64,000 nt of DNA from Methylophaga sp. OBS3 (lineage in GTDB: Bacteria; Pseudomonadota; Gammaproteobacteria; Nitrosococcales; Methylophagaceae). The stretch spans positions 62,001 to 126,000 of the forward strand of contig NZ_JAPDMU010000001.1 of NCBI RefSeq assembly GCF_026319325.1. The letters run 5' to 3'. Under the pieces are notes generated by a model, which worked only from the letters and a program-made list of their open reading frames with translations, was not told the DNA's origin and did not search any database. Position numbers and translations under genes: made by a program. Numbering within the stretch: position 1 is the stretch's first letter; every line of letters begins with the position of its first letter. Below, one piece after another: positions 34,993 to 44,482 of this stretch.

Positions 34993-35020
34993 ATTGATGC
35001 GGAGCGCATCAATTATTTTT
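34993..35020 (+). terminator. terminator-like hairpin in the leader of the EF-G gene
   Basis: ATTGATGCG and CGCATCAAT form a perfect 9-bp stem with a 3-base GAG loop, followed by TATTTTT. It lies 22 bases before the EF-G start. It may terminate the nuo operon, act as a leader attenuator, or both. The T run is interrupted, so efficiency is uncertain. The rest of the 187-base gap shows no convincing promoter. Confidence 0.5.
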
Positions 35021-35042
35021 ATACCAAAGAGACGACAGGATT

Positions 35043-37136
35043 ATGGCTTCCGATTTATCCAAGTACAGAAACATCGGTATTTTCGCGCACGTTGATGCCG
35101 GTAAGACCACCACCACAGAACGTATCCTCAAATTAACCGGTAAAATCCATAAAACCGGTGAGGTACATGAAGGTGAATCAACCATGGACTTCATGGAACA
35201 GGAAGCTGAGCGGGGTATTACTATCCAGTCAGCTGCAACGACCTGTGCTTGGAAAGGTCACCGTCTGAACGTTATCGATACACCAGGACACGTTGACTTC
35301 ACAATCGAAGTTTACCGTTCACTGAAAGTACTTGACGGTGGTATTGGTGTTTTCTGTGGTAGCGGTGGTGTTGAGCCGCAATCAGAAACAAACTGGCGTT
35401 ACGCTAACGAATCTGAAGTTTCTCGTCTGATCTACGTTAACAAACTGGATCGTATGGGTGCTGACTTCTACCGTGTTGTTGATCAAGTCGAAAACGTTTT
35501 GGCTGCAACACCACTGGTTATGGTTCTGCCTATCGGTATCGAAGATCAATTCAAAGGTGTTGTTGACCTTTTGACTCAAAAAGCTTGGTACTGGCCGGAT
35601 GAAAAAGATCCTGAAAACTACAGCATCGAAGAGCCACCAGCAGAAATGGCTGACCAAATCGCTGAATGGCGTGAAAAACTGATCGAAACTGCTGTAGAGC
35701 AAGATGATGATCTAATGGAAAAATACCTAGAGGGTGAAGAACCTTCTATCGATGAGCTGAAAACTTGTATTCGTAAAGGTACATTGAAGTTAGACTTCTT
35801 CCCTACATACTGCGGCAGCTCGTTCAAAAACAAAGGTCTGCAATTAGTGTTAGACGCTGTTGTTGATTACCTGCCTGATCCAACACAAGTTGACCCACAA
35901 CCAGAAGTTGATCTGGAAGGTAATGAAACAGGTAAAGTTGCGACTGTTGATATCAACGGTCCATTGCGCGCACTGGCATTCAAAATCATGGATGACCGTT
36001 TTGGCGCACTGACCTTCGTTCGTATCTATTCAGGCGAGTTGAAAAAAGGTGACACCATCCTGAATACCTTCACAGGTAAAACAGAACGTGTTGGCCGTAT
36101 GGTGGAAATGCACGCTGATGACCGTAACGAACTAGATTACGCTCATGCTGGTGACATTATCGCTATCGTTGGTATGAAAGATGTTCAAACAGGTCACACA
36201 CTGTGTGATCCTAAAAACCCAGCGACACTGGAACCAATGGTCTTCCCAGATCCAGTTATCTCAATCGCTATCGCTCCTAAAGACAAAGGCTCAGCTGAAA
36301 AACTGGGTATCGCTTTAGGTAAGATGATTAAAGAAGATCCATCTTTCCGCGTTGAAACTGACGAAGATAGTGGCGAAACCATCATGAAAGGTATGGGTGA
36401 GCTGCATTTGGATATCAAAGTAGACATCCTTAAGCGTACACACGGTATTGACGTTATCGTTGGTGAGCCACAAGTTGCTTACCGTGAAACGATCACACAA
36501 CGTGTTGAAGACAGCTACACGCATAAGAAACAATCAGGTGGTTCTGGTCAGTTCGGTCGTATCGACTACATCATCGAACCAGGTGAGCCAGGTAGTGGTT
36601 TTGCATTTGAATCTACCGTTACTGGTGGTACCGTTCCTCGTGAATTCTGGCCAGCTGTTGAAGGCGGCTTCAAGAAGATGATGAGCCGCGGTGTATTAGC
36701 TGGCTTCCCACTGTTAGACGTTAAAATCAACTTGTTCGATGGTTCATTCCACGCAGTTGACTCGTCTGCAATTGCTTTCGAATTGGCAGCAATGGGCGGT
36801 TTCCGTCAGTCAATTCCAAAAGCAGGTCCACAATTGTTGGAACCAATCATGAAAGTTGACGTGTTCTCACCAGACGATAATGTCGGTGACGTTATCGGTG
36901 ACTTGAACCGTCGTCGCGGCATGATCAAGTCGCAAGATGCGGGTGCGACTGGCGTACGTATCAAAGCTGAAGTACCACTGAGTGAGATGTTTGGTTACAT
37001 CGGTACCTTGCGTACGATGACTTCTGGTCGTGGTCAGTTCTCAATGGAGTTCTTACACTACATGCCATGCCCACGTAACGTCGCTGATCAAGTCATTCAA
37101 GAAATCAAAGAACGTGAAGCTGCTGCTAAGAAGTAA
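35043..37136 (+). CDS. fusA: elongation factor G, EF-G2 type paralogue
   Basis: This is a full 697-residue translational GTPase with all five domains. The G1 loop is [13 protein letters not shown], switch II is DTPGHVDF and G4 is NKLD. Domain IV contains SGGSGQFGR and domain V ends at [12 protein letters not shown]. The G-domain stretch [18 protein letters not shown] is typical of the second EF-G type found in Vibrio, Shewanella and relatives, not of the canonical copy encoded with rpsL-rpsG-tuf. Its stand-alone position agrees. Codon use is strongly biased, as for a highly expressed gene. Whether it acts in translocation or ribosome recycling cannot be read here. Confidence 0.92.
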   Translation: MASDLSKYRNIGIFAHVDAGKTTTTERILKLTGKIHKTGEVHEGESTMDFMEQEAERGITIQSAATTCAWKGHRLNVIDTPGHVDFTIEVYRSLKVLDGGIGVFCGSGGVEPQSETNWRYANESEVSRLIYVNKLDRMGADFYRVVDQVENVLAATPLVMVLPIGIEDQFKGVVDLLTQKAWYWPDEKDPENYSIEEPPAEMADQIAEWREKLIETAVEQDDDLMEKYLEGEEPSIDELKTCIRKGTLKLDFFPTYCGSSFKNKGLQLVLDAVVDYLPDPTQVDPQPEVDLEGNETGKVATVDINGPLRALAFKIMDDRFGALTFVRIYSGELKKGDTILNTFTGKTERVGRMVEMHADDRNELDYAHAGDIIAIVGMKDVQTGHTLCDPKNPATLEPMVFPDPVISIAIAPKDKGSAEKLGIALGKMIKEDPSFRVETDEDSGETIMKGMGELHLDIKVDILKRTHGIDVIVGEPQVAYRETITQRVEDSYTHKKQSGGSGQFGRIDYIIEPGEPGSGFAFESTVTGGTVPREFWPAVEGGFKKMMSRGVLAGFPLLDVKINLFDGSFHAVDSSAIAFELAAMGGFRQSIPKAGPQLLEPIMKVDVFSPDDNVGDVIGDLNRRRGMIKSQDAGATGVRIKAEVPLSEMFGYIGTLRTMTSGRGQFSMEFLHYMPCPRNVADQVIQEIKEREAAAKK

Positions 37137-37159
37137 TTAGCGAAGTTTCTGTTCAAATG

Positions 37160-37188
37160 AAAAGGGGGCGTTTATCGCCCCCTTTTTT
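37160..37188. terminator. bidirectional terminator between EF-G gene and chrA
   Basis: AAAAGGGGGCG and CGCCCCCTTTTTT form a strong GC-rich stem with a TTTAT loop and A/T tracts on both sides. It ends the EF-G transcript and also lies just downstream of convergent chrA. Confidence 0.92.
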
Positions 37189-37213
37189 ATGTCTAATTTT
37201 TATAACAAAAAAA

Positions 37214-38410
37214 TTAAGCGATAAAGTTAAACAAGACGGATGCTAAAACACAAAAGAATACCGTCCATAATGCTGAACGTTTCAACACGCTGACAATCAA
37301 AAAACCACCTAAGGCAATGACCACATCACTAACATTGTGAACCGTTTGGGTAATAATAGGCTGGTAAAGTGCAGCAGCCAATAAACCAACTACAGCGGCA
37401 TTGACGCCGGCAATCGCAGCACCAGCTTTAGGGATTTCAGCCAATTTTGCCCAAAAGGGTAATACAGCGAGTAACAACAAAAAGCCGGGCAAAAAAATTG
37501 CCACTGTCGCGATAAGTGCCGTCCAGCCAGCGGCCATCCCAGTATCGATATTGGCACCTAAGTAGGTAGATAAAGTAAACAATGGGCCAGGAACAGCTTG
37601 AGCGGCCCCATAGCCTGATAAAAAGGTGTCAGTGGTTACCCAACCATTAGCAACTGTTGTTTGTTCAAGCAGTGGTAATACAACATGACCACCACCAAAC
37701 ACCAACGCACCTGATTGATAAAACGCAGCAAAAACATTATCTGATGTTGGTGAGCTACCCATCATGGTGATGCTAAAAATTAAACCTATGAGAAATAGCG
37801 CCAGAAATAGCCAACCAAGTTTGGTCTGATAGGGAAGGTCAAAACTGACAATAGCGTGTTGCTGTTGATTTTTACAAAGCCATAAACCAAGAACCGCACC
37901 CAAAAGAATGACGGCAAGTTGTAGCCAGGCCATTGCTAAACTTATCAATAAGATAAAACTTAATACGGCGATAATGCGTCTTGGCCAGTCTGGAGTAAGT
38001 TTTTGTGCCATACCCCATACAGCATGTGCGACGACGGCAACAGCCACTAGTTTTAAACCATGGATAATAGCCTGGCCGGCACTACCGTCTAATAAATAGG
38101 CAAAGCTGGCAAATGCAAACAAAGCCAGTGCTGAAGGTAAAGTAAAAGCGATAAAAGCCGCGATAGCACCAAGCCAACCGCCTTTCACGAGACCAATAGA
38201 AAAGCCCATTTGACTACTCGCGGGGCCGGGTAAAAATTGGCAGGCAGCTAGCAGTTGGGCAAAGGTTTTTTCATCAAGCCATTGCCGTTGTTTGACAAAC
38301 GCTTCGCGATAAAAACCGATATGGGCAATAGGACCGCCAAAAGCGGTAAAACCGAGTTTGAGAAAAGCCAAAAAGATCGTGAGTGGAGATTGTTTCTGGT
38401 TTTCTGACAC
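37214..38410 (-). CDS. chrA: ChrA-family chromate/anion transporter
   Basis: The product is a 398-residue protein with two homologous CHR domains of about six TM helices each. The N-terminal repeat has FTAFGGPIAHIGFY and ACQFLPGPASSQMG. The second has GALVFGGGHVVLPLLE and GYGAAQAVPGPLFTLS. Long-chain CHR proteins expel chromate by proton exchange in studied cases, but the physiological substrate here is unknown. The start is GTG 38410 after AAGGA. The gene follows rluD by 15 bases, where many relatives carry pgeF (yfiH). Confidence 0.9.
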   Translation of the reverse strand: MSENQKQSPLTIFLAFLKLGFTAFGGPIAHIGFYREAFVKQRQWLDEKTFAQLLAACQFLPGPASSQMGFSIGLVKGGWLGAIAAFIAFTLPSALALFAFASFAYLLDGSAGQAIIHGLKLVAVAVVAHAVWGMAQKLTPDWPRRIIAVLSFILLISLAMAWLQLAVILLGAVLGLWLCKNQQQHAIVSFDLPYQTKLGWLFLALFLIGLIFSITMMGSSPTSDNVFAAFYQSGALVFGGGHVVLPLLEQTTVANGWVTTDTFLSGYGAAQAVPGPLFTLSTYLGANIDTGMAAGWTALIATVAIFLPGFLLLLAVLPFWAKLAEIPKAGAAIAGVNAAVVGLLAAALYQPIITQTVHNVSDVVIALGGFLIVSVLKRSALWTVFFCVLASVLFNFIA

Positions 38411-38425
38411 GGTTATTCCTTAACG

Positions 38426-39391
38426 TTATTCTTCGAGTTGCTGTGCATCCTGCGCAAGTATAGCGATTAATTGTTGCATATCGTCGGGCATCGGCACCTG
38501 CCAACTGACAAACTCACCTGTTGATGGATGATCAAAGCCTAATAATCCTGCATGTAATGCCTGACGTCGGAAGCCGACTAATGCCTCTCGCGTGCTATCA
38601 GACAAGCCTTTTGGCATTTTGAAACGACCACCATAAACCGGATCGCCTACCAGTGGATGGCGAATATAAGCCATATGCACACGAATCTGATGTGTACGAC
38701 CGGTCTCTAACTTACAACGAACATGGGTGTGGGCACGAAAGCGTTGCTCAACGCGGTAATGGGTTACAGAGGGTTTGCCACTTTCACTGACGGCCATACG
38801 TTTACGGTCAATATGATGACGTCCAATAGGTTCATCGACGGTACCACCAGCGGTAAAGACACCGGTTACCACGGCCTGATATTCACGTTGCACAGTGCGT
38901 TCTTGCAGTTGGCTAATTAATGAATTATGCGCCTGCAAAGTTTTTGCGACCATCAATAGGCCGGTGGTGTTTTTATCAAGGCGATGCACAATACCGGCGC
39001 GCGGAATATGCACTAAGCCGGGAGCATGGGCGAGTAAAGCATTGACTAGCGTGCCTTGGTGATTACCAGCGCCAGGATGGACAACCATACCGGCAGGTTT
39101 ATTGAGAATAAGTACATCGTCATCTTCGTAAACGATATCTAAATCAATTTTTTCTGCCTGCCAATGTTCATCTTGAATCTGCAGCTCTGCATTAATGACA
39201 ACACTATCGCCTTCGCGGACTTTGTCGCGTGGTTTAGGTTTTTCATCGTTAAGCAGAACATCTCCAGCCTTGATCCATTTACTGAGTTGGCCACGTGAAA
39301 AGTCTGGAAACAAATTCGCCAATGCTTGATCTAAACGCAAACCGTCAGATTCTTCGGGAATTATGCCGTCTAATTTGATAATCTCAGCCAT
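38426..39391 (-). CDS. rluD: 23S rRNA pseudouridine synthase RluD
   Basis: The enzyme makes pseudouridines at positions 1911, 1915 and 1917 of helix 69 in 23S rRNA. It has an N-terminal S4 RNA-binding domain (RLDQALANLFPDFSRGQLSKW) and a RluA-type catalytic domain. The active-site Asp is in AGIVHRLDKNTTGLL, and HQIRVHMAYIRHPLVGDPVY follows. Length 321 is normal. It is divergent from a small cytochrome gene across about 80 bases and probably co-transcribed with chrA. Confidence 0.95.
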   Translation of the reverse strand: MAEIIKLDGIIPEESDGLRLDQALANLFPDFSRGQLSKWIKAGDVLLNDEKPKPRDKVREGDSVVINAELQIQDEHWQAEKIDLDIVYEDDDVLILNKPAGMVVHPGAGNHQGTLVNALLAHAPGLVHIPRAGIVHRLDKNTTGLLMVAKTLQAHNSLISQLQERTVQREYQAVVTGVFTAGGTVDEPIGRHHIDRKRMAVSESGKPSVTHYRVEQRFRAHTHVRCKLETGRTHQIRVHMAYIRHPLVGDPVYGGRFKMPKGLSDSTREALVGFRRQALHAGLLGFDHPSTGEFVSWQVPMPDDMQQLIAILAQDAQQLEE

Positions 39392-39469
39392 GAAGATGCT
39401 TTAGTAAAAAAAGGCTGACATTATAACGCAGCCTCATCCAGCACCGTGAAAAAGCGCAAGGAATATCAA

Positions 39470-39751
39470 ATGAAACAACTGACTATTTTGATGTTAATGC
39501 TGCCAACAATAGCGCTGGCCGAGCCCGATATGCGATTGATGGCGGCAAGTTGTGCTGCATGTCATGGTACAAATGGTCACAGCCAAACCGAGATAATGCC
39601 AAGTTTAGCGGGAATGAGTGCCGATTATTTTGTTGAACGAATGTTGGCCTTCAAAGCAGGCTCAACCGACAGTACAGTAATGCATCATCACGCGACGGGG
39701 TACAGTGAGGCTGAAATCAGAGCGCTGGCTGAATATTTTTCGGCTCAGTGA
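39470..39751 (+). CDS. small monoheme cytochrome c, FccA-like (FCSD cytochrome subunit-like)
   Basis: A 93-residue periplasmic cytochrome c with a signal peptide (MKQLTILMLMLPTIALA) and one heme site, CAACH. The mature part (CAACHGTNGHS, PSLAGMSADYFVERMLAFKAG, STVM, GYSEAEIRALAEYF) closely follows the N-terminal heme domain of FccA. FccA is the electron-accepting subunit of flavocytochrome c sulfide dehydrogenase. The second heme domain of diheme FccA is absent. The Met in STVM is the likely axial ligand. The start at ATG 39470 follows AAGGA. It has no co-directional neighbour; its stop abuts the stop of convergent mutM. An FccB-like gene lies 22 kb away at 61774. Confidence 0.82.
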   Translation: MKQLTILMLMLPTIALAEPDMRLMAASCAACHGTNGHSQTEIMPSLAGMSADYFVERMLAFKAGSTDSTVMHHHATGYSEAEIRALAEYFSAQ

Positions 39752-40570
39752 CTAACGTTTTTGGCAAATGGGGCAAAAATAGGTCGCACGATTCGCTTGG
39801 CGGATCATCTCGATCGGGTGACCACATTGGCGACAATCTATATTTTGCCGAGCATAAACAAATAACTCTTGAGCAAAATAGCCCGGCTTACCCTCACTAT
39901 CTCGAAAATCTCTTAGGGTCGTGCCACCGGCGGCAATTGCTTTTGCCAATACGGTTTTGATTGAGTCAGCTAAATGGTCAGCTTGTTTTCTGGTTAATCT
40001 ACCGGCAGTTAGCTGTGGATGAACACCAGCCAAAAAGCAGGATTCACTAGCATAGATATTACCAACGCCAACGACCACTTCAGCATTCATGATAAAAGTC
40101 TTGATGCTGACCTGACGTTTACGACTTCGGTCGAACAAGTATTTACCATCAAATTCTTCTGATAATGGCTCTGGGCCAAGATGTTTGATGAGCGGATGTT
40201 CGGTTGGTTTTAACTCTGTCCAAAGTACAGCGCCAAACCTTCTTGGATCGGTGAGTCTCACCGTCATGCCATTCGCGAACTGCAAATCGACATGATCATG
40301 TTTTTCGGCTGGCGTTGCTTCACTCAAGACTCGAAGCCGACCTGACATACCTAAATGCATCAGCAAGTTGCCTTGGTCTGTTTCAAGCAGTAAATACTTG
40401 GCACGACGTTTTACTGCTGTGACGGTTTGACCAACCAAAATATTGTTTAAATCATCTGTTACAGGCCAGCGAAGACGTGAATCACGAACGATAACTTGGC
40501 TAACAGTTTGCCCTTCAACATAAGGTGCAATTCCTTTACGTGTGGTTTCGACTTCAGGTAACTCAGGCAT
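39752..40570 (-). CDS. mutM: formamidopyrimidine-DNA glycosylase
   Basis: MutM removes 8-oxoguanine and formamidopyrimidines from DNA and cleaves the abasic site. The catalytic N-terminus is PELPEVET. The H2TH region has VGVGNIYASESCFLAGVHP and Lys-rich contacts. The C-terminal zinc finger is CRQCG-(n)-CPICQK. Length 272 is normal. It is the last gene of a minus-strand unit and starts 3 bases after the DUF4340 gene. Its stop directly abuts the stop of the convergent cytochrome gene, with no terminator hairpin visible between them. Confidence 0.97.
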   Translation of the reverse strand: MPELPEVETTRKGIAPYVEGQTVSQVIVRDSRLRWPVTDDLNNILVGQTVTAVKRRAKYLLLETDQGNLLMHLGMSGRLRVLSEATPAEKHDHVDLQFANGMTVRLTDPRRFGAVLWTELKPTEHPLIKHLGPEPLSEEFDGKYLFDRSRKRQVSIKTFIMNAEVVVGVGNIYASESCFLAGVHPQLTAGRLTRKQADHLADSIKTVLAKAIAAGGTTLRDFRDSEGKPGYFAQELFVYARQNIDCRQCGHPIEMIRQANRATYFCPICQKR

Positions 40571-40573
40571 GGC

Positions 40574-41434
40574 TTAATTCTTGGTTGGAAATAGATTGAC
40601 GGCAATATTAGTTGGGAATTGATACTGCAACTGTCTCTCAGGTAACAAAATACTTAAACCTTCTGGCGATAATCTGGCAAAAGCATTTACAGATTGACCA
40701 TCTTTAAAGGTAAAACTAAGCGGTTGAAAGCCGGCATCGGGCATGACTTCACTTGGGCTGACTTGCATGGCATAAGCTTGCTGCCAAGATTGGGCAATAG
40801 CCGTTAGTTGATCGGTTGTTAGCCCAGAGGTGTTTGTTTGCCATTGCCCTGATTGTTGTTCAAAGCGAATTGAGTCAGCTTGTAATGTTTGTGCTTGCTG
40901 AAAAGGCACAGATATAGATTGTAGTTTTGCCATATTGGCAAACAAACGGTTCTCAATAAAGCCACTAGCGCTCGCCTGTAATAAAGGACTAATTGTGTCA
41001 TCAAAAAGATAAATGGTTTGATTTGAGAGCAGGTAGCGCTGCTGGGTAAGCTGGGCTTCATCACCAAAATGGAAAGTCTGGTTATTAAAAGTCAGCGATA
41101 ACATCGGATCTGCCAGTCCAAATTGCTGCAGGTCCATATCATCAGTGACAGCAAATTGTTCACTGGCAACGGTATCCAACAAACTCAGCAGCATTGTGAC
41201 TCTACTGATACTTGCGGGTGCAGAAAACGGTGTTTGAAGCTGCCAGTTTTGTCCATCACGAATTAATGTAATAGGGGATTGTGAGCCTCGAGCTACGGTG
41301 ATTTCGGTGACCATATCAGACTTGAGAATATTGCCGATGGTATTTACCTGTGGCGTGTTGACTTGCTCAAGTTGCCACAGCAAACCGAGTACAAGAAACA
41401 GTAACAGCAGGTTGGTTAGATAACTTCGTTTCAT
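40574..41434 (-). CDS. DUF4340 protein of a Gld-like ABC system
   Basis: A 286-residue protein with one N-terminal TM anchor (LLLLFLVLGLLWQL) and a large extracytoplasmic beta-rich part. WQLQTPFSAPASISRVTMLLS and GFIENRLF are features I associate with DUF4340. Such proteins are commonly encoded after GldG-like genes. Their biochemical role is unknown. It overlaps the upstream gene by ATGA and precedes mutM by 3 bases. Confidence 0.75.
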   Translation of the reverse strand: MKRSYLTNLLLLFLVLGLLWQLEQVNTPQVNTIGNILKSDMVTEITVARGSQSPITLIRDGQNWQLQTPFSAPASISRVTMLLSLLDTVASEQFAVTDDMDLQQFGLADPMLSLTFNNQTFHFGDEAQLTQQRYLLSNQTIYLFDDTISPLLQASASGFIENRLFANMAKLQSISVPFQQAQTLQADSIRFEQQSGQWQTNTSGLTTDQLTAIAQSWQQAYAMQVSPSEVMPDAGFQPLSFTFKDGQSVNAFARLSPEGLSILLPERQLQYQFPTNIAVNLFPTKN

Positions 41435-42783
41435 CGCTTACGGCGCAACCACCAGAGCATCAGGCCTGTTGCCAACAACAGTGCTGGCAGAATAAATAAA
41501 AAGCCGATAGCGATAATCAATGTTTCGGTAAAACTTAAACTTAATTGATTATCTGGTGTGGTTTTAACTGCAATATTCAGTAAATCATCGTGTGCGGTTA
41601 GCCAGTTTACGATGCCGTTGGCAAAAGCCTGATTGGCGCCATTACCGAGAAATTGGTTACTGACAAAATCACCATCACCAATCACCACAACACGCTGGTT
41701 GGCTTCTGCTTCTTTTTGTTCTCGCTCTAGTGATAACGAGACTGCTAATGGCCCCGGTAGATCTAAATCTTCGTTAAATTGGATTTCAGCAGTAGTCAGT
41801 GAGGAGAGCTCAGCCCAAGTTTCTACTTGCGTTCGCAGTAACTCAATCGTCTGCCAGTCAGAAGTTTCAGTTGGTGTTGATTGAACTGCTGATACACCAG
41901 GCATCAAAACAATACTGGGTAAGTCGCGAGTTAATGAATGATCAGCAAAGTTGCTTAGCAAAGCAAAAGTTGGGTCATCAATACCTAATAAGCTTGAGTT
42001 GGGATCAATGATAGTGCCTGGCAGCCATTGTAGTTCGAGTGCATCGGCTAATTCAGCTAATGCCCCGTGCTGATCAGGCTCGGTTAACCACAATAAATTA
42101 CCGCCATCGACAACATAATCTTGAATTAGCTTTACTTCGCCTGGCAGCCAGTCTAAATCTGGACTGGCAATGACTACGACATCTGTATTATCTGGCAGCT
42201 GTCCTTCAGCTGCGAGATTAATGGTTTCGATAATAAAGCCTTGTTCTATTAGCGCATTAGCCCAAAGGCTTAAGCCAAAGTTGGCATTGCTCTCTGCACT
42301 TCTTTCACCGTGACCTGTGATGAAAACAAGTTTGGGTTTAACACTACGACTGACACGCAAAATGGCATTGGTTAAAGATTGCTCTGATAAATCTTGAACT
42401 CGCTCAGTTTTTGCTCCTTGAATAACCAGCATTTCACCTTGTTGCTGAATATTGAATTGTTTAACTTGCTGCGGCGCTTTTGCTGGGTCAACGATGTCGA
42501 CTTGCAGTTGGTCGGTATATTTTTGGTAGCGTTGTAGCTGTTGTTGCAAAGCCGGTGAAAACTCATTTCCCGGACTGATAAAAGCTTTTATCTGTGTGGG
42601 TTGATCAAGGCTCTTAAGCAAATCGATAGTTTGATCTGAAAGGCTATGACGTTGATTGCTGGTTAAGTCAAAGGCGGTATTGGTCGCCAGCGATAACTTG
42701 GCTGCCACTGTAATGACTGCAATTAATAAAACATAAAAAATACATTGTTGTAGGCGATGTTGCCATTTCACCGACATTTTCAT
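41431..42783 (-). CDS. GldG-like ABC transporter auxiliary protein
   Basis: A 450-residue membrane protein with an N-terminal TM helix (about 15-32), a large periplasmic domain, and a C-terminal TM helix followed by RRKR. It has the GldG/ABC_transp_aux pattern: TSNQRHSLSDQTIDLLKSL, then a thioredoxin-like segment, then FITGHGERS and VVVIGDGDFVSN. In Bacteroidetes GldG works with GldA and GldF in gliding or secretion. In proteobacteria the set has unknown cargo. ATGA overlaps join it to both neighbours. Confidence 0.82.
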   Translation of the reverse strand: MKMSVKWQHRLQQCIFYVLLIAVITVAAKLSLATNTAFDLTSNQRHSLSDQTIDLLKSLDQPTQIKAFISPGNEFSPALQQQLQRYQKYTDQLQVDIVDPAKAPQQVKQFNIQQQGEMLVIQGAKTERVQDLSEQSLTNAILRVSRSVKPKLVFITGHGERSAESNANFGLSLWANALIEQGFIIETINLAAEGQLPDNTDVVVIASPDLDWLPGEVKLIQDYVVDGGNLLWLTEPDQHGALAELADALELQWLPGTIIDPNSSLLGIDDPTFALLSNFADHSLTRDLPSIVLMPGVSAVQSTPTETSDWQTIELLRTQVETWAELSSLTTAEIQFNEDLDLPGPLAVSLSLEREQKEAEANQRVVVIGDGDFVSNQFLGNGANQAFANGIVNWLTAHDDLLNIAVKTTPDNQLSLSFTETLIIAIGFLFILPALLLATGLMLWWLRRKR

Positions 42784-43529
42784 GAGGCAACTCGCATCCC
42801 ATCAAGTTTGCGAACTGACATCAGTAGAAATGCCGATGTGATCAATAGGTAATAAATAATATCGGCGCTAAATACTTCACCACGAAGCAATGGTTCGAAG
42901 TGATTAATTAAAGATAGCCAGCTAAAGAGGTTGCTGCTAACGGCACCGTTGTGACCTACCCAGTCGATGATCCACAAAAGCAGCAATACAGCAAAGCTGC
43001 TAACGGCAGCGATAATAGGGTGTGCTGTTAGTGCTGACATAAAAATGCCAATAGCGATCATGCTACTAAGTAACAGTAATAAGCCAATGCAGCCTGCCAT
43101 GACCAGGTTTAAATCAATAGGGCTGCCAAGCAACATTGATAACGGCATTAACATCAACATCAGCAATAACAGACCAAAGAAAATCAGCAGGCCAAAGTAT
43201 TTACCCAAAACTATCTGCGTAATGGACAGTGGCGCAGTCATTAACAATGTCAGGCTTTCATTACGGCGTTCTTCAGCAAAACTTCGCATGGTAATGAATG
43301 GTGTAACCAGTAATAGAATCAGCGCCATATTGCCCATTAATGGTGTGATAACAAGCTCGGTCACACCAGGGGCGCCGGGAATGGCAGCGATTTGCCCTTG
43401 AACCTGCGAAAAATAATCAATATGAGTCAAAAATAGATAGGCGAGTAGGGCTTGTACTAAGGCCATTAATACCCAAGCCAGTGGTGATATAAATAATCGA
43501 TAACATTCTAGTCGAGCAATTAACCACAT
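42780..43529 (-). CDS. ABC-2 type permease, GldF-like
   Basis: A 249-residue permease with six TM helices. FAEERRNESLTLLMTAPLS after the second TM is diagnostic for the GldF-like ABC-2 family. It pairs with the ATPase encoded immediately upstream (TAATG overlap) and the GldG-like protein downstream. The direction is presumably export or substrate extraction, which is inferred from the family. Confidence 0.88.
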   Translation of the reverse strand: MWLIARLECYRLFISPLAWVLMALVQALLAYLFLTHIDYFSQVQGQIAAIPGAPGVTELVITPLMGNMALILLLVTPFITMRSFAEERRNESLTLLMTAPLSITQIVLGKYFGLLIFFGLLLLMLMLMPLSMLLGSPIDLNLVMAGCIGLLLLLSSMIAIGIFMSALTAHPIIAAVSSFAVLLLLWIIDWVGHNGAVSSNLFSWLSLINHFEPLLRGEVFSADIIYYLLITSAFLLMSVRKLDGMRVAS

Positions 43530-44470
43530 TAGAGACTGACTCCTTCAGTTTCTGAGCGGATTAGCTGGGTAAACAGCTGCTCTAATGTATCCTGCTCAGG
43601 GGTAAGTTGAGTGAGTTGCCAGTTATTTGATACGGCAAGACTCACCAGTTGATCGGTCGGATCAGTGTCTATAGCAAAAAACAGTCTAAACTGCTGGTTA
43701 TCAATCACTTCAATATCTGTGACACCATCAATTGCCAGTAACTCAGACTGGCTCGGTGCCTGACGAAATGCCACCTTAAGGACGCGATGTTGTCGTTGTG
43801 ACTTTAGGCCTTGAAGTGAATCACTGAACACTAACTGACCTTGATGCATGATTTGCACACGGTCACATAGCATTTCGACTTCCGGCAAAATATGCGTCGA
43901 GAGAATGACACTATGCTGGTTTGCAATATCACGAATAAGTTGTCGGATCTGCTGAATTTGAATCGGGTCTAAGCCCGAAGTGGGTTCATCGAGAATCACA
44001 ACCTCAGGTTGGTGAATGATTGCTTGGGCAATACCCGCTCGTTGTTGATAACCTTTTGATAATTGACCAATCAGCCGGTGGCGCATATGTGTCAGACCAC
44101 AACGGTTGAGCACTTCATCTATAGCCGTTTGTAGTGACTTACCACTTAAACCATGTAATCGACCACAGAAACCTAGATATTCGTTAACCGTGAGCTCTCG
44201 ATATAACGGCGGATTTTCTGGTAAATAGCCAATATAGCGTTTTGCTGCCTGTGGCGCTGAGAGGAGATCAATGCCGTTAATCAATATGCTGCCACTGTCT
44301 GGCGCAAGATTACCCGTCAACATTTTCATTGTCGTGGATTTACCGGCGCCATTCGGGCCTAAAAATCCCAATACTTCACCGCGATAGACATCGAAGCTGA
44401 GATTATTAACGACAGTATGATGAGAAAAAGCGCGTTGTAAGGATACGGCTGAGAGCAGTAGTGATTGCAT
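43529..44470 (-). CDS. ABC transporter ATPase, GldA-like
   Basis: A 313-residue ATP-binding subunit. Walker A is GFLGPNGAGKSTTMK, the Q-loop region is YLPENPPLYREL, the signature is LSKGYQQRAGIAQ, Walker B is VVILDEPTSGLDP and the switch His is in STHILPEVE. About 90 C-terminal residues form an extra domain, as in drug- and GldA-type ATPases. It heads the ABC part of the operon, 12 bases after the HDOD/EAL gene. Confidence 0.9.
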   Translation of the reverse strand: MQSLLLSAVSLQRAFSHHTVVNNLSFDVYRGEVLGFLGPNGAGKSTTMKMLTGNLAPDSGSILINGIDLLSAPQAAKRYIGYLPENPPLYRELTVNEYLGFCGRLHGLSGKSLQTAIDEVLNRCGLTHMRHRLIGQLSKGYQQRAGIAQAIIHQPEVVILDEPTSGLDPIQIQQIRQLIRDIANQHSVILSTHILPEVEMLCDRVQIMHQGQLVFSDSLQGLKSQRQHRVLKVAFRQAPSQSELLAIDGVTDIEVIDNQQFRLFFAIDTDPTDQLVSLAVSNNWQLTQLTPEQDTLEQLFTQLIRSETEGVSL

Positions 44471-44482
44471 TATTGGTTTAAA

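Noticed and set aside
35043..37136. Canonical fusA of the str operon
   Set aside because: No rpsL, rpsG or tuf nearby and the G-domain carries the EF-G2-type stretch, so it is called the second-type paralogue.
42967..43401. A 144-codon plus-strand open frame opposite the GldF-like permease
   Set aside because: The translation is the complement of hydrophobic codons and the permease frame carries family motifs.
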